Positions 1 to 9,028 of a stretch of DNA of 19,472 nt are shown here, one piece after another. Made by a program: the position numbers and the translations under genes. A model generated the notes under the pieces. The model worked only from the letters and a program-made list of their open reading frames with translations, was not told where the DNA came from and searched no databases. This stretch comes from Hemicentrotus pulcherrimus (Eukaryota; Echinodermata; Echinoidea; Camarodonta; Strongylocentrotidae). Each line of letters begins with the position of its first letter. Within the stretch, counting starts at the first letter, position 1. Location: the NCBI GenBank assembly GCA_003118195.1, contig BEXV01000458.1, forward strand, positions 101,415 to 120,886, given 5' to 3'.

Positions 1-360
1 TTGTTATCCCTCATGCTCTCTATACTATTTCTCTCTGTTTTTCGCTTTCTCTCTCCTCTCCCCACCTATACCCTCTTTCTCTCCTCACTCTTTTTTCTTT
101 GTAATTGTTCCTTTTCTCTTGTTTCCCCTCTCTCGATCTTCTTATTTCACCTCTTTTCTTCTCCGGTTTCCTTCTTTCCTCCTTGAGAACTCTCGTTTTC
201 TTGCTCCCCCATTCTCTCTCTCTCTCTCTCTCTCTCTCACTCACTCTCTCTCTCACTCACTCTCTCTCTCTGTTCCTCTCTCTCCATCTCTCTCTCTCTC
301 TCTCTCCACTACCCTCTTCACCCCTTTGTCCTTTCCTTCTCCATCTTTCAATCTATTCTT
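1..360. repeat. CT-rich polypyrimidine tract with (TC)n microsatellite
   Basis: The first 360 bases are almost pure pyrimidine on the + strand, with a (TC)n core at about 212-307 broken by short CACT units. Long open frames here translate to Leu/Ser-rich low-complexity strings and are not genes. Such mirror-repeat polypyrimidine DNA can adopt triplex (H-DNA) structure in principle. That is general knowledge, not something shown here. Confidence 0.9.
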
Positions 361-887
361 GATATATCGACGCGTCGTTTTCTCATCTTTTCAAAAGCAA
401 ATAAAATCTTGCAAATCCATTCAATTCTGGTTTCAAATGACTACCCATAGACGTGGTCAATGACCAAGCTATTAATGATTAACAGAAGAGAGTGTATGTT
501 ATTCGATGTGATTCATGTAATCTGATAATTCTCCTGATTGGCTGCCTACGGTCACGTGGTTTGGTGTACGAGCCTACCAATAATAGACCTAGAGCTATTC
601 AGGATCTTACCAATTTCTAGAGAGTTCAATGAAACTTGGATGTAGAATGTCTTTAAAGTGAACGTTAAATTCGTTAGGTATGGTTAATCATCATGAAACA
701 ATCGCCAACTTCAATTTGCTTGAATTTGCTGAAATTAGTGGAATTGACCCTCCAAATTTATTAATTCATTTCATCTCTCATAATAAAATTCTGTCTAATA
801 ATATGTATACCCAAACTCTCTACTTTTTTTCTTTTATTTCTATCACGACAGAGAATATTGATAATTTATTGTAATACTTTTTGAAGG
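361..887. other. Unannotated AT-rich stretch
   Basis: This is AT-rich DNA with no convincing exon, RNA gene or element that I can recognise. A 64-codon open frame at 680-874 ends in a Phe/Ile/Asn-rich run typical of chance translation. No repeat family was recognised. Confidence 0.5.
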
Positions 888-1049
888 ATGATTCACCAGT
901 TTAGGGATGGATATTTTGAAATTGGAAGTCGCATGATTCTGGTGCAGCTATCAACACTTCTAAAGCATAACTTTCCTTGTCATCATATCAAGGAACGTAT
1001 TGAGGAGCTCGAGCGCACCATAAAAAAGGGGTTGGATCGTACAAGATGA
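888..1049 (+). CDS. Short protein-like ORF, unrecognised
   Basis: This 53-codon frame starts at ATG 888 and stops at TGA 1047-1049. The product is mixed-charge and not low-complexity. It contains YFEIG near residues 9-13, LLKH near 25-28 and a charged helix HHIKERIEELERTIKKG near 33-49. A YF..G opening followed 13 residues later by KH loosely resembles the N-terminal helix-turn-helix that precedes integrase-type DDE domains in some animal transposons, but no catalytic region follows. An AG acceptor (885-886) sits just before the ATG, so it could be a terminal exon of an upstream gene. In DNA this AT-rich, 50-codon frames arise by chance, so confidence is low. Alternatives are a transposon relic or noise. 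Confidence 0.25.
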   Translation: MIHQFRDGYFEIGSRMILVQLSTLLKHNFPCHHIKERIEELERTIKKGLDRTR

Positions 1050-1322
1050 CAGCAAAGGGGGACTTTGATTAATATCTCTTTCTGTTGTCAAGGTTGTTGA
1101 TTATCAAGTCGTTTTTTTAAATTACAAGTTTCTATTTCGGATTCGTTTTATTGTGATCGGTTCCATAATGGTGTATCTAAGTTTAGAAGATGAACTACTA
1201 TAGTCTCTAAAGGGATCCTTTCTCACCTGTCGCATGCATGGTAAATGAGTAAATCGAGTGGTTGAGTATAAGATTCACTTCTGAAACCTCGTTTGTTCTT
1301 TATTTTATCTTGCAAACAACAG

Positions 1323-1466
1323 GAACCGATCTATTATGGTGAACTCCCTTGCATCAAGTGTGATATATATGTATTCAAAGGGTCACGATGTGCGCATTGC
1401 AGCTAGCTGAAGACTTGCCCTAAGCTCAGGCATCCGGCAAAAAAGTGCTATGATTTGAGCTCATGT
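1323..1466 (+). pseudogene. Cysteine-rich exon-like segment with an in-frame TAG
   Basis: A CAACAG acceptor ends at 1322 and a strong GTGAGT donor starts at 1467. The 144 nt between form exactly 48 codons with one stop, TAG at 1404-1406. Before the stop the frame reads EPIYYGELPCIKC and ends in RCAHCS, giving C-x2-C-x9-C-x2-C, a spacing like small zinc-binding modules. After the stop the same frame continues LKTCPKLRHPAKKC and ends in YDLSSC, still cysteine-rich. Good splice sites, a length divisible by three and seven cysteines on both sides of one stop suggest a decayed exon, or a C-terminal exon ending at 1406. I do not recognise a family. It could still be chance. Confidence 0.22.
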
Positions 1467-2142
1467 GTGAGTCACACCTTCGCCTTCTGACGCGGTTTAG
1501 TGAAGTCCCTTTCATCGCCTTGAAAGTGAACTACCTTTAATTTCTAAGTGATCTCTTCTCAACGTGACGGATTCAACAAAATGTTTCCATTCTACTGAGT
1601 CAATTAATCCGACATAGCTACAGTTGGAATATACAGATGTTTACATCTCTCTGTGATCTTGTTTTCGATGAGAAAAGGGATTATACTTGCTCTTTGGAAA
1701 TTGAGACGAGGTTTGGTTTTTGCAGAGGCTTCTTGTTGATATCCTGCATCGAATATTTTGGAGCAGAACTATTGCTGTTTGGAATACTGCAATAGCACTA
1801 TCGTTTCGCGATGTTGTCTATTATTAGCATTGATCAACATTGAATATTTTCTATGATTCTTTGAACTATCAAAAAATATAGGAGTACCTTGAAATTGCCA
1901 TTCTACTTATCTTGGATATTGACTACGTTACCTTCATATCTTCAATTTAGTGCTTGGAGCTAAATTCCCGCTGAACATCGGAGGACTATCTTGGAATTTA
2001 ACAGAACATACTGCATTTCGGCGGAGCAAAATCAGAAACAGAATATCAACAATGAAATAAAATATTTTCAAATCGGAGATGCCGAAGCGATTATAACTCA
2101 CTGTAATATACGGAAACAATTAACTATACTCCTTTACAGTCT
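1467..2142. other. Region upstream of septin exon 1A
   Basis: No gene was recognised. A weak direct repeat of about 45 bp is visible by eye between 1186-1233 and 1522-1568, both containing a TGAACTAC core and a GATC...TTCTCA block. The stretch just before 2143 has no clean TATA box. A TACTCCTTTACAG acceptor-like sequence ends at 2139, so a non-coding leader exon could lie further upstream. Confidence 0.35.
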
Positions 2143-2284
2143 ATGAAAACATTTTTTTCAAAGGAATATAATAAAATGACGACATACAATCGATCACAAT
2201 CCCAGCCAGGATATCGCTCATCGTGGGTTGTTAGTCGACCAATCAGAGAATCATCTCTCGCTGCATCACAAAGACATTCAGCAG
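2143..2284 (+). CDS. Candidate septin alternative first exon 1A
   Basis: An open frame with ATG codons at 2143 and, in the same frame, 2176 runs to a CAG|GTTAGA donor at 2285. From ATG 2176, which has A at -3, it encodes 36 residues plus one base. The product is Ser/Arg/Gln-rich and polar, beginning MTTYNRSQSQPGYRSS and ending SLAASQRHSA. Such disordered N-terminal extensions are common in septins ahead of the GTPase core. The exon ends in phase 1 and joins in frame to the 6157 exon (G+GA gives Gly). Its base composition is visibly less AT-rich than its flanks. It would not fit a 29-nt internal exon at 5852. ATG 2143 would add MKTFFSKEYNK. The evidence is phase, splice site and composition, not homology, and the 2139 acceptor leaves the true 5' end open. 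Confidence 0.45.
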
Positions 2285-3193
2285 GTTAGATACGAATTTT
2301 TAAACATCTTTATTATAAAAATGTTAATTGTTTTAAAGTTGGCTTATTTACAATGTTGTCGAATCTGCAGGTTCTCACTGAGAGGCTTGCTGTGTAGGCC
2401 AACAACAATGATCAAAAGTAAAATTATTGTTTTTCAGATTTGATAATATTACTGTACTTAAAACACAAATGGTATAATGAAAGTTAGATAGGTTGATTTT
2501 GTTTGTTCGTTGTGTTGTTATTGTTTGTTAAACAAAATAGGTGTCTGATAAAGTGTTCGGTTGACTTATCTACGCATTTTGCCCTTTTTTAATAAAAGAT
2601 ACTCTGTCCTATATAGCTTCCATCGTTCCTCCATTTGACTTTGGTCTTTGAATATCAATTTAAGATTATGTCATCTGTTACGTCCCCACTTTCTCGTGAA
2701 AACTGTTTTATGATCACGCAGAAAAATGGCCTTAATCTTTAATTGCCATTAATCAAGTTCGATAATCATATTTATTCATCATTTATTTCTTATCTTTTGT
2801 CAGGGTAGCCCATTCACCAATAAGTAATGGTCTTCCATGGGGCCCTGAATAATCATGAACATATAAATTATAGATAGTTCATTTAACTATGGCGTGTAAC
2901 AGAAGTCACGACCTATTCCATCAAGCTAATTGGCGGAAACATCATGCCAATAAGATCCAAACACGTGATCGGTACTCTCCTCAATCTTGCCAAAGATAAG
3001 CTGTCTAAAATCGTAACTTTAGGTTTGTTCTCACATCTCTACACATTAAACGCAAATCCGAAATCGCGAATCGAGTTGCAATTGCAGTTGTTGGGAGCCC
3101 CAGATTAGTAAAAAATGTGATTGCAAAATTTTATATAAATTGTATCATAATTTGAAAGAAGATTGTTTTTTAAACAAAAGAAATTGGACATGT

Positions 3194-3215
3194 AGAGACA
3201 GACAGAGACAGAGAG

Positions 3216-3250
<35 letters not shown>
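3194..3250. repeat. (GA)n microsatellite
   Basis: Imperfect GACA/GAGA units pass into a pure (GA)n run at about 3218-3246. The Arg/Glu-rich open frame across it is repeat translation. Confidence 0.9.
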
Positions 3251-4164
3251 AATGTCATTGAATATTTAAATTTGACAAAAAAGTTCAGAACGGGTCGTCA
3301 GATGATCCAATTTGCCAACAAATATATCAAAATTAAAAACAAACCTCCAGTATGGACGCCCCTACCTGTTCAGACCATCAACTCTATAGGAGAATAACCG
3401 ACGATCAGTGTGATCAGTTTCTTATAAGCGGTTCTGTGGTACACCTTGAAAGTTTTCACTAGATTATCGTGATGCTCAAAATATCACCGTTTCGACATAA
3501 AGACTGACTGTTAGTCATGGCCATCGGGCAGCTGACGTGGTCATATTAAATCAATTCCTCATTCACCTCATATAAGATCGATGGAACAAGCTTTTTGCCC
3601 TAGAGATCAAATCCGGTCGTCACCACCCATCCGTTTAAATGGCATGATGGTTCAAAAGGTTCAATGGTTCAAATTTATTTCCACTTTCTCATATTATGAT
3701 GATCATAACATGCATTGATTACAATCTTTCAATTTTTTGACGATAATATGATTGTTTGATTTCTCTGAAAATCACCTTTATTTGGAGTAATAAGAATACA
3801 AAACTCAAAATTAAATCATTATTAATTTTAAAAAGACTCAATAATTTGTATATCCATATTTTCCCCAAAACTTTGTAAATTCCTAGGGCCTACCGTACAA
3901 ACGTTTGTAGTTTTGGTCGTAATTAATATTTTTCTTATTTTTTTCTTCTCGTAATTAATATTTTATCAATTTGTATCATACTTGGTACACTAGGGACATG
4001 CACTTTACAAGGGACTTCTGCTTGTTAGAAGTGTTCTACCACTATAACATTTAGTATCGTTAATTACATAAGTCGTTTTTTATATTTCAGTATGCGTGTA
4101 TTCATCAAATCGTATTTTGTCATGTTATGATGTAGGTCTTGCATATCTTTATTTTGATTTAAAG

Positions 4165-4165
4165 A

Positions 4166-4196
<31 letters not shown>

Positions 4197-4197
4197 T
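4165..4197. repeat. Poly-A followed by (AT)n microsatellite
   Basis: A ten-A run is followed directly by about 12 AT dinucleotides. It is simple sequence inside the candidate first intron. Confidence 0.9.
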
Positions 4198-5623
4198 TGC
4201 TTAAGGTACTATGTCCCATTTGCAGGCCAAAAATGAAAAGGTTAAATGCCAATGGCATTTGAAAGATAATACTAATTTAGAACTTCCCTAAAAGAAAGGG
4301 GGCTTGAAAATAACTTAAAATGGGAAAATAACGACTTTTAGTTGTCGAATCGACTTAGGAGCTATAGAGCCAGTAAGTAAAAGTCTTGATTTTCATACCA
4401 TTGTACCGAATGGTCGTACGTTTTATGCTGCGCAAAGATTCAATCAGTTTAATTTTGACCATTACAAGAAGTGGGTTATTGATGTAGACAAATGCTCATG
4501 TACCCTTTACAGCTCATTTTATGTACATTATTACCAAAGAAGAACAAAGCCGGTCAGTCACTCAATAGTGTCTGACAGTGAAGTCTAGCAAGTAAACGGG
4601 TTTCCTTGCCTAATTTGAATATAAGGACACTGTTAACGTTTAAATTTCACAGATAGGACATACATGACATATCCATAATTCCTGCAAAGTTCTACAGAAT
4701 TTGAGGTTGGCTGCAAAAGGGACATTATATCTTTGCTACTGAAATAGGAAAAAATATCACAAAATCGTTTGAGACGAAAAGAGAGAGAAAGAGATGCGGT
4801 TGTCATGGAGCAGAGTTTAAAACCATGAAAGAAGGAAACCATATTTCATCGAAACTTAATTACACCGGTCACTGTAATTACTCGCTCCAGGGCCCAGGAC
4901 CCGTAGGTAGATGAATGAAGGTAAAGTTGCTTCGAGTCTAATAACGGAGAACAAAGCATCTTGACACCAGATGGTCAAGTTCTGAAATCGCCAGTCCTTT
5001 GAAGGAGTACATACTCACCCTATCCCTATAACTACGGGCTCATAAAGAGCATCCAGTTTTATTAGCATGAAGATCATAAAGCCTATGTTGACCTGCAATT
5101 TGTAAAACCCCAAAAGAAATTCCGTAACATCAATTTATCATGTATTCATAATAGCGAGAACTACAATTTTAAGCTTTGCCAAGTATGTAGTAAACGGTGT
5201 TCATTCACATGCATATTCATTGTTCTGGATTAAAATTCATTTTGATTGTTCTTGGTATTATGTTACTTTGAAAGAATTTTTAAGAGGATTTAAGAAAAAT
5301 AGATGTTCTTGAGTTTGTATATATATCATGTATATGCACAAAATAAAGAAGTGTATAATTCACATTCCTACTATTGAGTCTTTTACCATTGATTATTGTA
5401 AGGTTTCGTCAAAGCCTTGCACAGTCCCTTTTATTTCGGCGTGTTTGGAGGAAAAATTATGGTTAAGAATGGATGCTGTTAAGCTCATCATAAAGACAGC
5501 GATCTTTGTCACAGTAGTCCATGGCATGCCGAGATAATAATTAAAACATATGTTAGCAGCAGAAAAATATGAACCCATCTGGTTTAGGAGCCCAAGGCGC
5601 CATTTTGAGATACCACCGTCGCG

Positions 5624-5654
5624 TATATAACATTGGTCCTTTGTGGCCCCAGAT
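5624..5654 (+). promoter_or_regulatory. Candidate TATA core promoter for exon 1B
   Basis: TATATAA lies at 5624-5630. An initiator-like CCAGAT with A at 5651 sits 27 bases after the start of the box, which is close to normal TATA-to-start spacing. A start there would give a leader of about 190 nt before ATG 5841, with one two-codon upstream ORF (ATGTGTTAG, 5762-5770). TATA-like strings are frequent in AT-rich DNA, so the support is the spacing and the downstream exon. Confidence 0.3.
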
Positions 5655-5840
5655 AAGGGGAACGTTGGAGGTATCAGATTTCAAAAGTGACTGTTTCGGG
5701 TTTAGGAACTAGTAGCATTTATTCATTATTGTCCCGTTTGTCTTCTTCTTGCATTGTACGAATGTGTTAGCAAAGTTTGGTTCAGGACATTTTGGGGTGT
5801 TTTCGATAATCTTCAAGCTTGTGTATTGAACATCTCTTTC

Positions 5841-5880
5841 ATGTCGTGTAGGTTAAGTGGAGGTGATGAAACGTATGCTG
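5841..5880 (+). CDS. Candidate septin alternative first exon 1B
   Basis: From ATG 5841 the frame encodes MSCRLSGGDETYA plus one base, ending at an ideal G|GTAAGTATG donor at 5881. It ends in phase 1 and joins to the 6157 exon through a Gly codon, giving a short polar septin N-terminus. I considered an internal 29-nt exon using the AG at 5850-5851. That would have to be entered in phase 2, while exon 1A ends in phase 1 and would meet a TAA, so a first exon with its own ATG fits better. The Kozak context at 5841 is weak (T at -3, T at +4), and an upstream two-codon ORF could lower translation further. Confidence rests on the donor and the phase. Confidence 0.45.
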
Positions 5881-5915
5881 GTAAGTATGGAGCTGGCTCG
5901 TTATTTCATAACCTT

Positions 5916-5955
5916 CTCTCTCTCTCTCAACCCCTCTCTCCCCCCCCCCCCCCCN
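5916..5955. repeat. (CT)n followed by a C homopolymer and one unknown base
   Basis: A (CT)n run passes into 15 consecutive C (5940-5954), followed by the only N in the window at 5955. This is probably a sequencing or assembly slip at a homopolymer, so the true length here is uncertain. It lies inside the 276-nt intron between exon 1B and the shared exon and does not affect coding. Confidence 0.9.
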
Positions 5956-6156
5956 TAAAAGTGCGAGACAGCTACGTCTCACGTTCCTAGACCATTTTCT
6001 TCACGCCTATATACATATAAATTATATATATGTGTGTATTTTTCTTAATTTACATTTTTGGAGGTGCATATACAACATATCATTATCCAATTTGTTAGTG
6101 ATTGATATTCACCCATATTATGTTTGTTAATTACATATTTTCACGTGTATTTTCAG

Positions 6157-6206
6157 GAGCCCTTGGTGAGAGATTTGAAGCCGGCAGAGACAGACATGGA
6201 AATCCC
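6157..6206 (+). CDS. Septin shared N-terminal exon
   Basis: A strong acceptor (GTGTATTTTCAG, ending 6156) and a strong donor (CCC|GTGAGTATG, from 6207) bracket 50 nt. In the frame set by exons 1A and 1B, the first two bases finish a Gly codon and 16 codons follow: ALGERFEAGRDRHGNP. The exon then ends in phase 0, exactly the phase needed by the recognised septin exon at 19320. The residues are charged, Gly/Arg-rich and probably disordered, as expected before the septin GTPase core. The exon is absent from the shorter transcript that would start at exon 1C. The exact phase match on both sides is the main evidence. The sequence itself has no homology that I can cite. Confidence 0.6.
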
Positions 6207-6597
6207 GTGAGTATGATAAACTTGTATAATGGATGAGCAGAGTCTTTATCGCGTGAAACTGGTCATTTTTTTATTAGAAAAAAAAAAAAAACACTGTACC
6301 ATGCATACTCTTCAATTGTATTTAGAGCTTCCTCGTGTATACAGTTTTGACATCTTGATCGCGTTTGCCTCATTTTCTACAAATATTCTCAAATATAGTG
6401 AATTTCTCAAATTTACCAATGATTTTCAGATGTAATATTGCTGGAATTGCATTTTTTATTTTCGTCATATAAAAATTTATATTTGAGTCTCGTCTGTTTA
6501 GAGCCAGCAGGACGCTAACTCGTATTTAAACAAGTTAATGACCCTTGGCTCGATCTAAACACACGGTTTATTCTTTGGTGACACATGGTCGACTGGA

Positions 6598-6882
6598 GGT
6601 ATCGTGGTCGAGTATGTCGCCAGACTGTGGATCACAAGGTCTGCGGTTCGAGTCCCGCAGTGGCACTTATGTTCTTTGGCAAGACATTAATCTACATTTG
6701 TCACACTCCACCCAGGTGAGGTAAATGGGTACCTGGTAGGATTATTCTTTACAAAATGCACTGTGTGCTGGTAACGGCTGTCAGAGCTAGAGCTAGTGTG
6801 ATAATTAATAGATAATTTATGAAAACCGCTCTGATATACGTCTTAGGACAGGTATAACCGCTATATAAGTGGTACGTATTGT
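6598..6882 (+). mobile_element. tRNA-derived SINE
   Basis: The head carries RNA polymerase III promoter boxes: an A box-like TGGTCGAGTATG at 6605-6616 and a perfect B box GGTTCGAGTCC at 6645-6655, at tRNA-like spacing. The T-arm pairing is shifted (6-bp CTGCGG/CCGCAG around an 8-nt loop) and no proper anticodon stem forms, so it is not a working tRNA. A body follows containing CTTTGGCAAGACATTAATC, CACTCCACCCAGGTGAGG and TGGGTACCTGG, then a tail with AACCGCTATATAAGTGG, a layout I associate with SINEs of marine invertebrates. The 3' boundary is approximate and I could not see clear target-site duplications. Confidence 0.65.
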
Positions 6883-7150
6883 CATTACATGCACGCATAT
6901 ACTGTATTCCCTGTATTTTGTCGTGCTCAGGTGCACATCATTGAAGTTATCATGGTGATCGTTTGATTGTCGACGTTGCTATCACACCCGCGAGCGTCTT
7001 CGGTTAAGATGCATGATTGCTTTTCACACGTTGTGCGTGAAAACGGCTCCCTGCAGTATCAACTTTACTTCAAAACTGTATTGTAACAGTGGTACAGTAT
7101 ATCCACAACGTGTTTTTTTGTTGTTGTACGTGTTAGGACATCTATACCAT

Positions 7151-7281
7151 CCGGACAATTGCCCCGGAAAATTACCCCCAAAGCAATTACGAGTGTTTTA
7201 GAAGTTATCCACATACATGACTAAGGGATAGTCGTCCGGGGATATTGTCCAAGGGTCATTGTACTGGGAATAGTTGTCCGG
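7151..7281. mobile_element. Short fold-back (MITE-like) element, copy 1
   Basis: The left end reads CCGGACAATTGCCCC and the reverse complement of the right end reads CCGGACAACTATTCCC, so the element has terminal inverted repeats starting CCGGACAA. The motif GGACAAT...CCCC recurs internally (GGGGATATTGTCC at 7238-7250). A related element occurs at 11898-12028. It is too short to code for anything and is probably a non-autonomous DNA transposon. No confident target duplication was seen. Confidence 0.5.
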
Positions 7282-7309
7282 TGTCACTTGTATGTTGGAG
7301 AAATAGACA

Positions 7310-7372
7310 AGAGAGAGAGAGAGAGACAGAGTGACAGGCAGACAGAGACAGATATATATAAAGAGAGAGGGG

Positions 7373-7403
<31 letters not shown>
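7310..7403. repeat. (GA)n microsatellite, interrupted
   Basis: Two (GA)n blocks are separated by GACAGAGTGACAGGCAGACA and a short (AT)n run. The complementary-strand open frame across it is a Leu/Ser repeat translation and is not a gene. Confidence 0.9.
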
Positions 7404-8617
7404 ATCATAGGATATGTACTACGAAAGATGATGTTCAAGGCAGACTTCAGAAGACTGTAAAAATCCATGTATAAATCCTGCAACTATTCAAATCAATAAA
7501 CACAGCGTATCACTCATCATCGTGAAAGTTGGTTCATCAGCAGGTCTGTTATGACTCTGTTTTAATTCTCCGGTAATTCTACAAGGTTAATAACTTAATA
7601 CCAAATGTCCAGTTACAATATAATTATTCTCCTTGTAAAAACAAACAGCTGAAAACAATATTCAACGTCATTCTATACCATGACTACAATGGCAATGATA
7701 TCAATACATTTTAACTATTATTGATATCGTCTGCGATCACACAATCATCGACGGTTCAATGTCAGTTGAAGGTAAAGAGCTGGGACGCCCTCACACTGTG
7801 ACGTTGAGTTAAGGTCCCATCATCCCCGCCTCTTCGTATACTGTTCATACTATTTCAGCAGAAATGAAATCGAACCAGGCTGCAAAGAATTGTGTTATGT
7901 GTGCAAACTATCAACTGATTTGCTTTGTTGATGAATTATATTGACGAATGCTTTCTATATTAAGTTAATGAACTAACTGAACAATCTGTATAATTATAGG
8001 AGTAAGCGCTTCAAACTATTATCAGGATTGTATCTATCATGTCTATGACGATAACATTGATACAAAAATGTGTGAATCGTTTTATGAAGAAATATTACTC
8101 GCAAAAGTTCTTCAGAAAATAATGCTACAAAGAATTCTGATTTTTAGTTTAAATTCCGGGTGATGATTTGTTGTTGTTGTTATAGTTATTGTGATCAACA
8201 CCTGCTTCTTCTTCTTCTTCTGAAAAATAAACGAAAACAATTATAGTCATTTCATATATATATTTCTTAATTCATTTAAACACAATTAGTACTGATCAAT
8301 GTGCTGATACTATTTAAAATACGTTCACAATAACAAGCACTTCGTACTCTAATGACTGTTCGTATGGCGTCAAAACCTATCGATCCCAAATATGTCAGTC
8401 ATTTTCATAAGAAATATTTCTCCTGCAATCAACAATAATTGATGAATGGAAATGGAACAAATCTGCCATTGACTATTTCCATTTAATAGTGCCCTGTGGC
8501 TTTAATGGTATTGAGTGGCATGGTTTGGGTTCAGTCATCGAGGGGGCACGGATGGCATTGGGGACACTGGATTTAGTTTGGATGAAGGTGCGGGAGAACA
8601 GGTCAATCAAGTAAAGA
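7404..8617. other. Intron sequence without recognised features
   Basis: AT-rich sequence with only small simple repeats: TTG triplets near 8168-8180 and a CTT/TTC run near 8205-8221. A 10-bp inverted pair built on GATATCAATA lies near 7697-7725. No exon, RNA gene or element was recognised. Confidence 0.5.
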
Positions 8618-8700
8618 GGGGGGGGGGTTATGGGGTCGTATCATTTTCTTTTCATTTTATCTTTCTTATCTATCTTTCTCTATCGCCCTCTCTCTCCCAT

Positions 8701-8752
<52 letters not shown>

Positions 8753-8756
8753 CTCT
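8618..8756. repeat. G homopolymer and (CT)n microsatellite
   Basis: A G10 run at 8618-8627 is followed, after a short T-rich spacer, by an expanded (CT)n tract with a pure core at about 8705-8745. The open frame across it is a Leu/Ser repeat string and is not a gene. Confidence 0.9.
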
Positions 8757-9004
8757 CATTCTCCTTTTATCCATTTGCACGATACAGTTAGGGGGACGCC
8801 CCATGCCCCTCATAATTATCTCCGCCATTAGTATCCCTCGTCCATTGTATGCGTGAACCTGACCATATCGAGTTCAATAGCGACACTGCAATAAAAGATG
8901 TGGGTGTTATATAGTGTGGTACCTCTGTGGTTTGTTATAGCGTACTTTCTTGTCGTCCCATTGTTGTTCCGTATTATTATTCTTCACCTTTTTTTCTGTT
9001 GTAG

Positions 9005-9028
9005 TTTCATTGGAATTGTTTACCAGCG
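9005..9028 (+). other. Candidate 24-nt cassette microexon
   Basis: A long pyrimidine tract (TTCACCTTTTTTTCTGTTG) ends in TAG at 9002-9004. After 24 nt comes GCG|GTGAGA. If spliced between the 6157 and 19320 exons, both in phase 0, it would add FHWNCLPA without changing frame. Strong splice-like pairs also occur by chance in long introns and the peptide is unlike its neighbours, so this is a candidate only. Confidence 0.18.

Larger units (their letters stand above)
2285..5623. other. Candidate septin intron after exon 1A
   Basis: AT-rich DNA with no convincing exon. It holds a (GA)n tract at about 3194-3250 and an A-run plus (AT)12 at 4165-4197. Two overlapping short frames at 2890-3108 look mildly protein-like but have no splice or homology support. 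The remainder, including the slightly GC-richer patch at 4860-5060, shows nothing I can name. Confidence 0.5.

Noticed and set aside
105..463. Open frames of 85-114 codons on the + strand
   Set aside because: They are Leu/Ser/Phe-rich translations of the CT tract with no start context, splice or family support.
2890..3108. Two overlapping short frames, including a 54-codon ATG frame at 2944
   Set aside because: The peptides look acceptable, but two frames are open at once, there is no donor or homology, and frames this long are expected by chance in AT-rich DNA.
5852..5880. Internal 29-nt microexon using the AG at 5850-5851
   Set aside because: It must be entered in phase 2; exon 1A ends in phase 1 and would meet TAA at once. 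A first exon with ATG 5841 explains the same donor.
6598..6670. Functional tRNA gene
   Set aside because: A and B boxes are present, but the T-arm is shifted and no anticodon stem forms. The 3' body and tail show it is a SINE head.
8515..8856. 113-codon + strand frame
   Set aside because: The middle third is (CT)n repeat translation and the flanks show no recognisable domain.
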